DNA of 64,000 bases from Mesorhizobium sp. dw_380 (GTDB lineage Bacteria; Pseudomonadota; Alphaproteobacteria; Rhizobiales; Rhizobiaceae). Position numbers and translations under genes: made by a program. The notes under the pieces are model-generated. The model was not told where the DNA came from. It did no database searches and was given only the letters and a program-made list of their open reading frames with translations. The stretch covers positions 124,001 through 188,000 of the forward strand of contig NZ_JAFFIW010000008.1 of NCBI RefSeq assembly GCF_018588885.1, read 5' to 3'. Each line of letters starts with the position of its first letter. Position 1 is the first letter of the stretch. This document shows, piece after piece, positions 9,294 through 18,328 of the stretch.

Positions 9294-9932
9294 ATGCTTT
9301 TTTGTCTTACAACCCAGGAATTGATGGAACGTCCCGATCTTTGGGAGGCAGTCCACCGGCTGCGCTATCAGATCTTTGTCGAGGAGATGGGATGGGAGGA
9401 TCTGCGCCGCCCGGACGGATTCGAGGTCGACCAGTTCGACCATGACGAGGCGGTGCATCAGATCGTCGTTCGAGGCAACGAAGTCGCGGGCTATCAAAGG
9501 ATGTTGCCGACCACGCGGCCACATCTGCTGACCGAGGTTTTGACCGACCTTTCCGAAGGAACGCCGCCATCGGGTCCAAACATCTGGGAATTGACCCGCT
9601 ATGCGGTGGCTCCCGGTTTTCGCGATGGCCGTCGCGGCGTCTCGACCGTCGGCACCGAACTGATCGCCGGCTTCGTCGAGTGGGGGCTGAAGCGCGGCGT
9701 CGACAAGGTGATCATCGAGTTCGAGCCGATGTGGGTGTTGCGCGCCTTGCAACTGCATTTCCTGGCGACGCCGCTGGGCTATCAGCGCACCTATGGCAAT
9801 CAGCAGGTCGTGGCGACGCTGCTCTCCTTCAACGAGCACACCCTGGATGTGGTGCGTTCGCGCCGCAATCACCATGCCGCTGTTCTGGCAAGGGGATATC
9901 CCGACATGTTCGGCCAAAGGAGGGCGTCATGA
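9294..9932 (+). CDS. Acyl-homoserine-lactone synthase, LuxI family
   Basis: Makes an N-acyl-homoserine lactone from S-adenosylmethionine and an acyl-ACP or acyl-CoA. The 212 residues show the invariant family positions: Arg and Phe/Trp in LRYQIFVEEMGW, Asp residues in DQFDHDEAVH, Arg in GYQRMLPTTRPHLL and Glu-Arg in WELTRYAVAP. The ATG follows ACAGGAGACGGCAGA. The stop overlaps the start of the crotonase gene, and the luxR-type gene lies directly upstream. The acyl chain cannot be read from sequence, but the coupled crotonase suggests an unusual, perhaps unsaturated, chain. Confidence 0.93.
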   Translation: MLFCLTTQELMERPDLWEAVHRLRYQIFVEEMGWEDLRRPDGFEVDQFDHDEAVHQIVVRGNEVAGYQRMLPTTRPHLLTEVLTDLSEGTPPSGPNIWELTRYAVAPGFRDGRRGVSTVGTELIAGFVEWGLKRGVDKVIIEFEPMWVLRALQLHFLATPLGYQRTYGNQQVVATLLSFNEHTLDVVRSRRNHHAAVLARGYPDMFGQRRAS

Positions 9933-10693
9933 GATCGGAGATAGCCATGAGCGCGCACCCGCAGCCTGAACTGCGCAACCACACGCTGATCGTCACCGTG
10001 TCGTCGAATGATGGCCGGCCGGTGCTCGACAGAAGGGCTTATGAAAGCCTTGCAAGGACCTTCCACGAAGCCGCCGACAATGACGAGGTGCGTGTCGTCG
10101 TGCTGCGTGGCCTGGCAGGTTGCTTCTGCCTTGGCGGCGACTTTTCCGAATTCCTCGACGCCACCAAGCATCAGAAGCTGATCGCCGCCGTTACCGACAT
10201 GTTCCGCACGCTGGCGACGTTCCCCAAGCCCATTCTGGCCTGCGTCGACGGCGATGCCGTCGGCGTCGGCTGCACCATCCTGTTCCACTGCGACATGGTG
10301 ATCGCCTCCAATGAAAGCACGTTCCGGGTGCCGTTCGTCGATTTCGGCCTTGTGCCAGACGCGGCGACCAGCATCCTGGCGCCACAGAAGCTCGGCTATG
10401 CCGGCGCCTTCCGCTTCTTCTGCCTCGGCGACACGCTCCGCGCCGAGGATGCCAGGGCGCTCGGCCTCGTGGGTGAGATCGTGCCCGACGGCGTGGAGGA
10501 GGCGACGCTCGGCCGGGCCAGGCAGCTCGCCAAGAAGCCGGTTGCTGCCTTGCTGCAGACCCGTGGCCTGCTCAAGGGAAACACCGGCGCGCTGTGCGAC
10601 CGCATCGATCAGGAGATATCGCTGTTCCAGCAGGCGCTGCAGGACGACACCACGCTGCGGCGCCTGCAGCGCATTGCCAGGCTGGCCGCCTGA
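9929..10693 (+). CDS. Crotonase-family enzyme coupled to the AHL synthase
   Basis: A 254-residue enoyl-CoA hydratase/isomerase-fold protein. Its ATG overlaps the synthase stop (ATGA, 9929-9932), so the two are translationally coupled. The oxyanion-hole segment GCFCLGGDFSEF and GDAVGVGC are present, but the two hydratase glutamates are replaced (GVGCT and VPFVDF). The acidic residue typical of enoyl-CoA isomerases is kept as Asp in GLVPDAATS. I therefore infer isomerase-like rather than hydratase chemistry, acting on the acyl precursor of the signal. The name mqsC may apply in Mesorhizobium, from memory and unverified. Confidence 0.88.
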   Translation: MRSEIAMSAHPQPELRNHTLIVTVSSNDGRPVLDRRAYESLARTFHEAADNDEVRVVVLRGLAGCFCLGGDFSEFLDATKHQKLIAAVTDMFRTLATFPKPILACVDGDAVGVGCTILFHCDMVIASNESTFRVPFVDFGLVPDAATSILAPQKLGYAGAFRFFCLGDTLRAEDARALGLVGEIVPDGVEEATLGRARQLAKKPVAALLQTRGLLKGNTGALCDRIDQEISLFQQALQDDTTLRRLQRIARLAA

Positions 10694-10737
10694 GCAGTTC
10701 CGGGAAAAGTGTAAAATGGTTTTCCCACAGGAATTGC
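10694..10737. repeat. 44-bp dispersed palindromic repeat, copy 1
   Basis: Imperfect palindrome starting directly after the crotonase stop: left arm GCAGTTCCGGGAAAA, right arm TTTTCCCACAGGAATTGC. A second copy of the same length lies in opposite orientation at 25238-25281 and differs mainly in the central six bases. Transcribed, it would fold into a long hairpin and could stabilise or end the mRNA. The remaining gap up to the ppk2 stop shows nothing else. Confidence 0.8.
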
Positions 10738-10814
10738 GCCACAGTGAACGGTGAACCGCTCTGGCGATCGCGAAGGATGCTGTGCCGCTTGGACGCCACG
10801 CGGCACAGCAGGCG

Positions 10815-11723
10815 TCAGCCTTCCTTGCCGAGGAATGACGGCCCTTCGCCGATGATCTTCTTGTCTTCCTTGCCGACGACATCGAGGTCACGGCCCTCAT
10901 AGGGCAGCGACAACAGGATGCGCCGCATCACCGCCAGCCGGGCGCGGCGCTTGTCATTGGCCCGCACGATGATCCATGGCGCGAACTCCTTGTGGGTGCG
11001 CTCGAACATGGTGTCGCGCGCCCTGGTGTAATCATCCCACTTGGTGATGCCGGCGATGTCGATTGGCGAGAATTTCCAGCTCTTCAGCGGGCTGTAGCGG
11101 CGATCGTGGAAGCGCTCGAGCTGCGTCTCCTGGCCGATGTTCAGCCAGAATTTGAAGAAGTGGATGTCGTCTTTGACGATCATCCGTTCAAAGTGCGGCG
11201 TCTCGTCGAGAAACTTCTCATGCTGTTCGGGCGTGCAAAAACCCATCACCGGCTCGACGCCGGCGCGATTGTACCAGGAGCGGTCGAAGGTGACGAACTC
11301 GCCCGATGTCGGGAACTGGTCGACATAGCGCTGATAATACCATTGCCCCAGCTCGGTTGGGGTCGGCTTGGTCAGCGCCACGTTGCGGGCCGTGCGCGGA
11401 TTGAGATACTGGCGCAGCACGAAGATCGTGCCGCCCTTGCCGGCGGCATCGCGGCCCTCGAACAGCGCCATCACCCGTTTGCCGGTCGCCTGCAGCCATG
11501 CCTGCGCCTTGACCAGCTCTATCTGCAATTTCTCGAGCGTCCCGTCATACTCGTCGCTTTTCATCTTCTTGTCGTAGGGATACCTGCCCGCGGTCAGCTT
11601 GTTGTCCTCGACCCAGTCCGGAAGCTGGGGATTCTCAATGTCGAACTCCCGCTCCTTGCTTCCGATCCTGATCTTCAGCGGACCCGAAGTCGGTGCGGTG
11701 GAATTTTCCTCGGCGTTTTTCAT
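10815..11723 (-). CDS. ppk2: Polyphosphate kinase 2
   Basis: Transfers phosphate between polyphosphate and nucleoside diphosphates; the family mostly runs towards ATP or GTP synthesis. The 302-residue single-domain protein shows Walker A in [14 protein letters not shown], the Walker B region in [18 protein letters not shown], and the lid motif near [17 protein letters not shown]. The start is ATG at 11723; an adjacent TTG at 11726 is also in frame. The gene is divergent from phoR, so a polyphosphate enzyme sits next to phosphate-sensing genes, which suggests a common theme without proving co-regulation. Confidence 0.93.
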   Translation of the reverse strand: MKNAEENSTAPTSGPLKIRIGSKEREFDIENPQLPDWVEDNKLTAGRYPYDKKMKSDEYDGTLEKLQIELVKAQAWLQATGKRVMALFEGRDAAGKGGTIFVLRQYLNPRTARNVALTKPTPTELGQWYYQRYVDQFPTSGEFVTFDRSWYNRAGVEPVMGFCTPEQHEKFLDETPHFERMIVKDDIHFFKFWLNIGQETQLERFHDRRYSPLKSWKFSPIDIAGITKWDDYTRARDTMFERTHKEFAPWIIVRANDKRRARLAVMRRILLSLPYEGRDLDVVGKEDKKIIGEGPSFLGKEG

Positions 11724-11780
11724 CAAGACGAACCCTTTTAAGCATTCGGACTCATGCTATTGAGAGCCACGATAGCGCCG

Positions 11781-11868
11781 CGCATCCGTTTGGACGTGCA
11801 AAGGACGCTGTAGCACTTTTTGATTTTGCGCATGATCCTTTGCGGAAATCGATTGCCGATTTTCGGGC
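11781..11868. repeat. Dispersed rhizobial-type repeat between ppk2 and phoR
   Basis: This stretch, from CGCATCCGTTTGGACG to GATTTTCGGGC, reads like the small repeated palindromic sequences common in Mesorhizobium intergenic DNA. Its right half holds an inverted repeat (CGGAAATCG against CCGATTTTCGG). A short related piece, GCGTTTGGACGCATG, occurs before hslO near 18299. It lies within the 182-bp divergent promoter region. Confidence 0.5.
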
Positions 11869-11905
11869 GACCGGTGGACGGTATGGGGCGCGGGCACGCG
11901 AGCGG

Positions 11906-13171
11906 ATGACGGATCTGGACGCAGAGCAGAAAGGCATGGCGCAAACCTTAGCCGCCCGGCTGTGGAACAGCCGCTGGCTGCTTGCGGCGGGTGTAATAGC
12001 AGTCCTGATTGCCTTTGCCTTCGCAGGTATTTCCGCCTACGTGCTGGTGCCGGCGCTGCTCCTGTTGCTCGCAGCTGCGATGCTGCCGGCTGCCGGCATG
12101 CGCCAATCCGCCGAGGGTGCTGCGGCGATCGAGGCGATCGGCCTGCAGCGCCTGTCGGGCGAATATCTGGCGGCGGCCGTCGCCGACCCGCTCATCATCT
12201 TCGACCATGCTGCCACCATCGTTCACGCCAACGCTGCCGCTTTTGCCGCCTTTGGCGGGATCGCACCGGGCATGTCGCTGCCGCTGAAATTCCGGGCGCC
12301 GGAAATGCAGGCCCTGCTCGACAACGTGCTCTCGGGCACCGTCGCTTCGGATGTCGTCGACTATACCGAAAAGCTGCCGGTCGAACGGGCCTACCGGGTC
12401 AGCGCATCCTCGGTCGGGCACGGCACCGATCTCTACGTGCTGGTGTTCAAGGATCAGAGCGAAGCCCGGCGCATCGATCGCATGCGCGCCGACTTCATCG
12501 CCAATGCCAGCCATGAATTGCGCACGCCGCTCGCCTCGATCGCCGGTTTCATCGAAACGCTGCGCGGACCGGCCCGCAACGATCCGGCCGCGCGCGAGCA
12601 ATTCCTGCAGATCATGCAGAACCAGACCGGCCGCATGGCGCGCCTGATCGACGATCTGCTGTCGCTGTCTCGGCTCGAGATGAAGCCCTACCTGAAGCCT
12701 GGAACCGAAGTCGATCTGCGCCAGACCGTCGACAGCGTCATCGATTCACTGGCCCCGCTTGCCCGCGAAAACAGCGTCGTCATCGAGCGCGATTTCGCCT
12801 TTGGGCCCCTCAACGTGCCGGGCGATCGCGACGAGCTGTTCCAGGTTTTCGAGAACCTCCTGGAAAACGCCTGCAAATATGGCCAGTCGGGCGGCCGCGT
12901 CGTGGTGTCGATCGCGCGCGGCGATGACGGTTCCGAACCCGGCATCGACGTGACGATCAGGGATTTTGGCCCCGGCATTCCCGAGGAGCACATTCCGCGC
13001 ATCACCGAGCGCTTCTACCGCATCGACGTCGAGACCAGCCGGACCCAGAAAGGCACGGGCCTCGGCCTGTCGATCGTCAAGCACATCCTGACGCGTCACA
13101 ATGCCAGGCTGACGATCAAGTCCGAGCTTGGGCAGGGCGCCGCTTTCTCGGTTCATTTGCCGGCGGCCTGA
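11906..13171 (+). CDS. phoR: Phosphate-regulon sensor histidine kinase
   Basis: A 421-residue membrane histidine kinase. Two transmembrane helices near the N-terminus (about 15-55) have almost no periplasmic loop. A PAS domain follows (YLAAAVADPLIIFDH), then HisKA with the phospho-accepting His in NASHELRTPLASI, and HATPase with N box FENLLENACKYG, G1 RDFGPGIPEE and G2 GTGLGLSIVKH. This layout and the following phoU gene identify PhoR. The start at 11906 is a choice among several in-frame starts; 11936 is possible. Neither phoB nor pstSCAB lies in the window, so its partner regulator is encoded elsewhere. Confidence 0.88.
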   Translation: MTDLDAEQKGMAQTLAARLWNSRWLLAAGVIAVLIAFAFAGISAYVLVPALLLLLAAAMLPAAGMRQSAEGAAAIEAIGLQRLSGEYLAAAVADPLIIFDHAATIVHANAAAFAAFGGIAPGMSLPLKFRAPEMQALLDNVLSGTVASDVVDYTEKLPVERAYRVSASSVGHGTDLYVLVFKDQSEARRIDRMRADFIANASHELRTPLASIAGFIETLRGPARNDPAAREQFLQIMQNQTGRMARLIDDLLSLSRLEMKPYLKPGTEVDLRQTVDSVIDSLAPLARENSVVIERDFAFGPLNVPGDRDELFQVFENLLENACKYGQSGGRVVVSIARGDDGSEPGIDVTIRDFGPGIPEEHIPRITERFYRIDVETSRTQKGTGLGLSIVKHILTRHNARLTIKSELGQGAAFSVHLPAA

Positions 13172-13284
13172 ACCGCCCTAGTTCCAGATGGGCATTTCTT
13201 TTTTCTGTCATCCCGTTAGCGTATCAGCGGGGATTCGAGGAACGACTCAAAGATCAAGAAATCCCGTGGGAAGGCATTTCATCC

Positions 13285-14010
13285 ATGCAGTCCGTTCACA
13301 TTGTCAGCGCCTATGACGAGGAGCTGAAATATCTGTCGAAGCGCATAGCGGCGATGGGCGGCCATGCCGAGCGCATGGTCGAGCAGGCGGTCACCGCTCT
13401 CGTCAACGCCGATCCGGGATTGGCTGAGAAGGTCATTCGCGACGACGCCGTGCTGGATGAAGGGCAGCGCGAGATCGATGACAAGGCGATCATCATCATC
13501 GCCAAGCGCCAGCCGATGGCGACGGATCTGCGCGAAATCATTGGCGCCATCCGCATTTCCGCCGACCTCGAACGGGTCGGCGACCTCGGCAAGAACGTCG
13601 CCAAGCGGGTGGCTGCCGTCACAGACGGCCGCCAGCCGACCAGCCTGTTCCGTGGCCTGGAAGCCCTGGCTAACCTCGCGCTCACCCAGCTCAAGGAAGT
13701 GCTCGACGTCTATGCGTCGCGCACGGTCGACAAGATCAGCTTCGTGCGCGACCGCGACGACCAGATCGATGCCATGTATACGTCGCTGTTTCGCGAATTG
13801 CTGACCTACATGATGGAAGATCCGCGCAACATCACGCCGTGCACGCATCTTCTATTCTGCGCCAAGAACATCGAGCGCATCGGTGATCACGCCACCAACA
13901 TCGCCGAGACCATCTACTACATCGTCACCGGCGACCAGATGCCGGCCGATCGGCCCAAGGGCGACAAGACGGACAAGATCAGCCTGTCAGCTGATCTGAC
14001 GGCGAAATGA
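13285..14010 (+). CDS. phoU: Phosphate signalling protein PhoU
   Basis: Cytoplasmic negative modulator of phosphate signalling; it links the Pst transporter to PhoR and limits PHO-regulon expression. The 241 residues show the two-repeat helical fold with metal-binding E/DxxxD motifs in ISADLERVGDLGKNVAKR and in the second repeat KNIERIGDHATNIAE. It follows phoR by 113 bases. A single CTGTCAT half-site at 13205-13211 in that gap is not enough to call a Pho box. Elsewhere phoU normally follows pstB; here pst genes are absent, which is unusual. Confidence 0.95.
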   Translation: MQSVHIVSAYDEELKYLSKRIAAMGGHAERMVEQAVTALVNADPGLAEKVIRDDAVLDEGQREIDDKAIIIIAKRQPMATDLREIIGAIRISADLERVGDLGKNVAKRVAAVTDGRQPTSLFRGLEALANLALTQLKEVLDVYASRTVDKISFVRDRDDQIDAMYTSLFRELLTYMMEDPRNITPCTHLLFCAKNIERIGDHATNIAETIYYIVTGDQMPADRPKGDKTDKISLSADLTAK

Positions 14011-14105
14011 ACGCTCTTCCTCTCGAACGCTAGATCATATTGCGCTAAACTATCGCAGCGTTAAGCTTCTCAGGCCTAATGAAGGTCTGCTTTCCGGAGG
14101 CTGCG

Positions 14106-15113
14106 ATGGAATATGTCCGAGAGTTCAAGCCCGCGGCGCCGGCATCGAGCATCATCGCTTCGAGCGTCTACACCGCCGGGCGACGTATCGCCGACATTCC
14201 GATCGAGGAAGCCGGCGAATGGGCCAAGAAATCAGGGCACGTCGTCTGGATCGGGCTGCTCGAACCTGACCGCGATCTCCTGTCGCGCGTCCAGGCGCAA
14301 TTCCACCTGCATGAGCTGGCGATCGAGGATGCCGAGCATCCGCATCAGCGGCCGAAGATCGAGCAGTATGGCGACGCGCTGTTCATCGTCGCCCGCACCG
14401 CGCAACTGATCGAGGGCCGCGTGACTTTCGGCGAAACGCATCTGTTCGTCGGCTCGGGTTACATCGTCAGCGTCAGGCATGGCCCGTCGACGTCCTATGC
14501 CGCCGTGCGCCAGCATTGGGAAAGCTGCCCGCATTCGCTGGCCAAGGGCGAGGATTTCGTCCTCTATGCCATTCTCGACTTCATCGTCGACAATTACATG
14601 CCCGTGCTCGAGCAAATCGAGGACGAAGTCGAAGCGATCGAGGATAAGGTCCTTTTGAAGCCGATGACCGGTCCCGATATCGAGCGGCTCTACATGCTGC
14701 GCCGCGATCTCCTGCGTCTGCGCAACGCGGCACTGCCGCTGGTGGAGGTCTGCCGCCGGCTGACCAGTGCCGAGCTGCCGCAGATCCATTCGGCCATGCA
14801 TCCGCTGTTCCGCGACGTGACGGATCATATCCGCACCGTCCAGGAAAAGATCGACAGTTTGCGAGAGGTGCTGGCATTCGCCTTCGAGGCCAGCCTTCTG
14901 GTCGGCCAAAGCCAGGAAACGGCGATCTCCAAGAAACTCGCCTCATGGGCGGCCATCCTGGCGGTGCCGACCGCCTTCGCCGGCATTTACGGCATGAACT
15001 TCACCGATATGCCGGAACTGAAGATGGAATATGGCTACCCGATGGTGCTGACCATCATCGCGCTGATCTGCGCGTTTCTGTACTGGCGGTTTCGCAAGAA
15101 TGGGTGGCTGTGA
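14106..15113 (+). CDS. CorA-family divalent cation channel
   Basis: A 335-residue protein with a long cytoplasmic N-terminal domain, an extended helix (EQIEDEVEAIEDKVL onward) and two C-terminal transmembrane helices. The CorA signature GMN is present in YGMNFTDMPEL, followed by the second helix VLTIIALICAFLYW. It forms pentameric magnesium or cobalt/nickel channels in known family members. The ATG at 14106 follows GGAGG at a suitable distance; the upstream ATG at 14079 has no ribosome site. The transported ion cannot be settled from sequence. Confidence 0.9.
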   Translation: MEYVREFKPAAPASSIIASSVYTAGRRIADIPIEEAGEWAKKSGHVVWIGLLEPDRDLLSRVQAQFHLHELAIEDAEHPHQRPKIEQYGDALFIVARTAQLIEGRVTFGETHLFVGSGYIVSVRHGPSTSYAAVRQHWESCPHSLAKGEDFVLYAILDFIVDNYMPVLEQIEDEVEAIEDKVLLKPMTGPDIERLYMLRRDLLRLRNAALPLVEVCRRLTSAELPQIHSAMHPLFRDVTDHIRTVQEKIDSLREVLAFAFEASLLVGQSQETAISKKLASWAAILAVPTAFAGIYGMNFTDMPELKMEYGYPMVLTIIALICAFLYWRFRKNGWL

Positions 15114-15116
15114 AAG

Positions 15117-15245
15117 AGCGAATAGCGAATAGGGAGTAGCGAATAGGGAAAACAGACTTGCCTCCCTCGCTGAGGCTTAATTTGTTTCTATTCGCTATTC
15201 GCTATTCGCTATTCGCTATTCGCTATTCGCTATTCGCTATTCGCT
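15117..15245. repeat. CTATTCG tandem array with inverted partner copies
   Basis: Eight perfect head-to-tail copies of the 7-mer CTATTCG run from 15188 to 15243. Upstream at 15117-15150 lie three copies of the complementary GCGAATA, interrupted by GGGAGTA and GGG. The two arms can pair into a long hairpin with a loop of about 40 bases. It fills the gap between the convergent CorA gene and gcrA and touches the gcrA stop codon, a position expected for a bidirectional terminator. The 7-bp unit is prone to copy-number change by slippage. Confidence 0.9.
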
Positions 15246-15763
15246 CAGCGATTGCGGCGCCGCTCCGCCGCCGGCTGGAACGCCACGCGGGCGTGGTACT
15301 TGCAGTAGGGGCCGGTTTCGGCGGCTTCGTTGCCGCAGAAGTTGAAATCTTCCGAAAGCGGATCGCCGTTCGGCCATTTGCAGGTGCGCTCGGTCAGCTC
15401 GACGAGCTGCAGATGCCGTGAGATCGGCACCACCACATTCTCAACCGGGCGGATATAGTGCCGCGCCACCGGTTCGGCATCAAACTGGGTCTGCAGGGCC
15501 GTCGCGCCGATCGACGTCGTGACGTGGCGTGCTGTGCTTGCGGCGCGCGCCACCGATTTCTGGACGGTCGACCCCTGCGCCGTCTTCTTCTGGCGAGCTG
15601 GCGTCGCCGTGGCGCGACCACGGCCCGACAGCTTCAGGCGATGCACCTTGCCGATGACGGCATTGCGGCTGACCCCTCCAAGCTGGGCAGCAATCTGGCT
15701 TGCGCTCAGACCCTCCGACCACAGTTTTCTAAGAAGTTCGACCCGCTCGTCAGTCCAGTTCAT
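15245..15763 (-). CDS. gcrA: Cell-cycle regulator GcrA
   Basis: Alphaproteobacterial sigma70 cofactor that activates promoters carrying CcrM-methylated GANTC sites. The 172-residue protein has the diagnostic N-terminal helix-turn-helix MNWTDERVELLRKLW and GGVSRNAVIGKVHRL, a basic variable linker, and the C-terminal sigma-interacting region TCKWPNGDP with FCGNEAAETGPYCKYH. Its ATG at 15763 follows AGGAG. The upstream region is rich in GANTC sites, in keeping with control by the methylation cycle. Confidence 0.96.
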   Translation of the reverse strand: MNWTDERVELLRKLWSEGLSASQIAAQLGGVSRNAVIGKVHRLKLSGRGRATATPARQKKTAQGSTVQKSVARAASTARHVTTSIGATALQTQFDAEPVARHYIRPVENVVVPISRHLQLVELTERTCKWPNGDPLSEDFNFCGNEAAETGPYCKYHARVAFQPAAERRRNR

Positions 15764-15796
15764 GAGACCGCGCTCCTGCTAAGCGTGCGGCATTCA

Positions 15797-15943
15797 GAAT
15801 CCTTTCCCGACCCAGCACCACTGCTGGGGCAGACACCACATATATCTGGTGATTAGGTCCGCCGCACGAAATCTAGTTATTTCTCGACTACAATTACCTT
15901 ATGCGCTGACTCGGTGACAAGAGTCCCAAGTGCAACACGAATC
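15797..15943. promoter_or_regulatory. GANTC cluster between gcrA and argD
   Basis: Four GANTC sites occur here: GAATC at 15797, GACTC at 15908, GAGTC at 15921 and GAATC at 15939. CcrM methylates GANTC in alphaproteobacteria, and GcrA reads the methylation state. The three clustered sites lie about 145 to 175 bases upstream of the gcrA start, the fourth closer. Their position fits cell-cycle control of gcrA. The 359-bp gap holds no gene I can support. Confidence 0.55.
15811..15828 (-). other. Hairpin upstream of gcrA
   Basis: A perfect 7-bp stem (CCCAGCA with TGCTGGG, loop CCAC) lies 48 to 65 bases upstream of the gcrA start. It could be a 5'-UTR structure or a protein-binding dyad. There is no T-run, so it is not a terminator. 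Confidence 0.45.
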
Positions 15944-16072
15944 GGTTTTTTCGGTTTTCCCCAACTTGCCCGGTCGCTTTATGAGCCGGCGTCTCGTCAG
16001 GGGGCTTGCCGCATGCCACTACGCGACGTTTTCGTTGACTTCATGGCCGAAAAACACGATAAGCCGCACAAG

Positions 16073-16095
16073 GCCGCCGCTTTGGCGGCTTTTTT
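16073..16095 (+). terminator. Intrinsic terminator just upstream of argD
   Basis: Six-bp GC stem (GCCGCC 16073-16078, GGCGGC 16084-16089) with loop GCTTT and six Ts at 16090-16095. No annotated gene ends here on the plus strand, because gcrA runs the other way. It must therefore end a short untranslated transcript beginning in the preceding 100 to 150 bases: either a small RNA or an attenuated argD leader. The argD start is only 27 bases further on. Confidence 0.75.
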
Positions 16096-16122
16096 GATTT
16101 TCCGGTACCGGAGACGCATATA

Positions 16123-17322
16123 ATGAGCGGTTCGGCGCTTTACGAGACCTTTGCTCGCGCACCCCTGGCCTTCGACCACGGGGAAGGCACTTGGCTGGTT
16201 ACCGACAAGGGCGAGCGATATCTCGATTTCGCCGGCGGCATCGCGGTCAATTCGCTTGGCCACAGCCATCCGCATCTGGTCGCGGCCCTTACCGAGCAGG
16301 CGGCAAAACTCTGGCACGTCTCCAATCTCTACGAAATTCCAGGACAGAGCAGGCTCGGCGAGCGGCTGGCCGATGCCACCTTCGCCGATAAGGTGTTCTT
16401 CACCAATTCCGGCGCCGAGGCGCTGGAATGCGCCATCAAGACGGCGCGGCGCTACCACTTCGTCAAGGGGCATCCCGAGCGTTTCCGTGTCATCACCTTC
16501 GAAGGCGCCTTCCATGGCCGCACGCTGGCGACCATCGCGGCTGGCGGGCAGTACAAATACCTCGAAGGCTTCGGGCCCAAGGTGGAAGGCTTCGACCAGG
16601 TCGGCTTCGACGACATCGATGCCGCCGAGAAGGCGATCACGCCGGAAACCGCCGCGATCCTGATCGAACCCGTCCAGGGCGAGGGCGGCATCCGCCCGGT
16701 GCCGACACAGTCGCTGAAGCGGCTGCGCCAGCTTTGCGACCAGCACGGCCTGTTGTTGATCTATGACGAGGTCCAGTGCGGCATTGGCCGTACCGGAAAA
16801 CTGTTCGCGCATGAATGGTCCGGTGTCACGCCGGACATCATGGCGATCGCCAAGGGCATTGGCGGAGGCTTTCCGATGGGCGCCTGCCTTGCCACCGATG
16901 AAGCGGCCGTCGGCATGACGGCAGGTGTGCATGGCACCACGTTCGGCGGCAACCCGCTGGCCATGGCGGTCGGCAATGCCGTGCTCGATGTGGTGCTGGA
17001 AGACTTCTTCCTCGAGGATGTCCAGCGCAAGGCGCTGCTGATGAAGCAGGGTCTGGCGGCGGTCGCCGACGAGTTTCCCGATGTTATCGAAGGCATTAGG
17101 GGTACGGGCCTGATGCTTGGCCTCAAATGCGCCATGCCCAACACCAAGGTGAACATGGCGCTGCGCGACCAGCATTTGCTGACGGTTCCGGCCGGTGACA
17201 ACGTCATTCGCCTGTTGCCGCCGCTCACCGTCACCGACGCCGAGATCCACGAAGCGCTCAACCGCATCCGCGCTGGTGCCAAAGGCCTGGCGGATGCCAT
17301 CGCCGTGGCCGCCGCGAAGTAA
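16123..17322 (+). CDS. argD: Acetylornithine aminotransferase
   Basis: PLP-dependent class III transaminase of arginine biosynthesis, exchanging glutamate and N-acetylglutamate semialdehyde; it may also act in lysine synthesis. The 399-residue sequence shows [10 protein letters not shown] for cofactor phosphate binding, the Asp of [13 protein letters not shown], the Schiff-base Lys in [14 protein letters not shown], and the conserved [11 protein letters not shown]. It is followed after 16 bases by argF, so the two form an operon. A preceding intrinsic terminator (16073-16095) suggests conditional readthrough. Confidence 0.95.
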   Translation: MSGSALYETFARAPLAFDHGEGTWLVTDKGERYLDFAGGIAVNSLGHSHPHLVAALTEQAAKLWHVSNLYEIPGQSRLGERLADATFADKVFFTNSGAEALECAIKTARRYHFVKGHPERFRVITFEGAFHGRTLATIAAGGQYKYLEGFGPKVEGFDQVGFDDIDAAEKAITPETAAILIEPVQGEGGIRPVPTQSLKRLRQLCDQHGLLLIYDEVQCGIGRTGKLFAHEWSGVTPDIMAIAKGIGGGFPMGACLATDEAAVGMTAGVHGTTFGGNPLAMAVGNAVLDVVLEDFFLEDVQRKALLMKQGLAAVADEFPDVIEGIRGTGLMLGLKCAMPNTKVNMALRDQHLLTVPAGDNVIRLLPPLTVTDAEIHEALNRIRAGAKGLADAIAVAAAK

Positions 17323-17338
17323 TTCCGGAATATTGCCG

Positions 17339-18250
<912 letters not shown>

Positions 18251-18328
18251 TCTGCGGCAGCGCGATGCCTATCTGCGCCGCATCACGCAAATCAAGCGCG
18301 TTTGGACGCATGCTCCCGAGAGGACGGC

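Noticed and set aside
13205..13211. Pho box before phoU
   Set aside because: Only one CTGTCAT half-site is present. The second half, four bases further on, does not match.
15188..15245. CRISPR array
   Set aside because: The unit is 7 bp, head to tail without spacers, and there are no cas genes.
15914..16123. 69-codon frame before argD as a protein gene
   Set aside because: It runs through the intrinsic terminator, has no good ribosome site at its start and shows no recognisable family.
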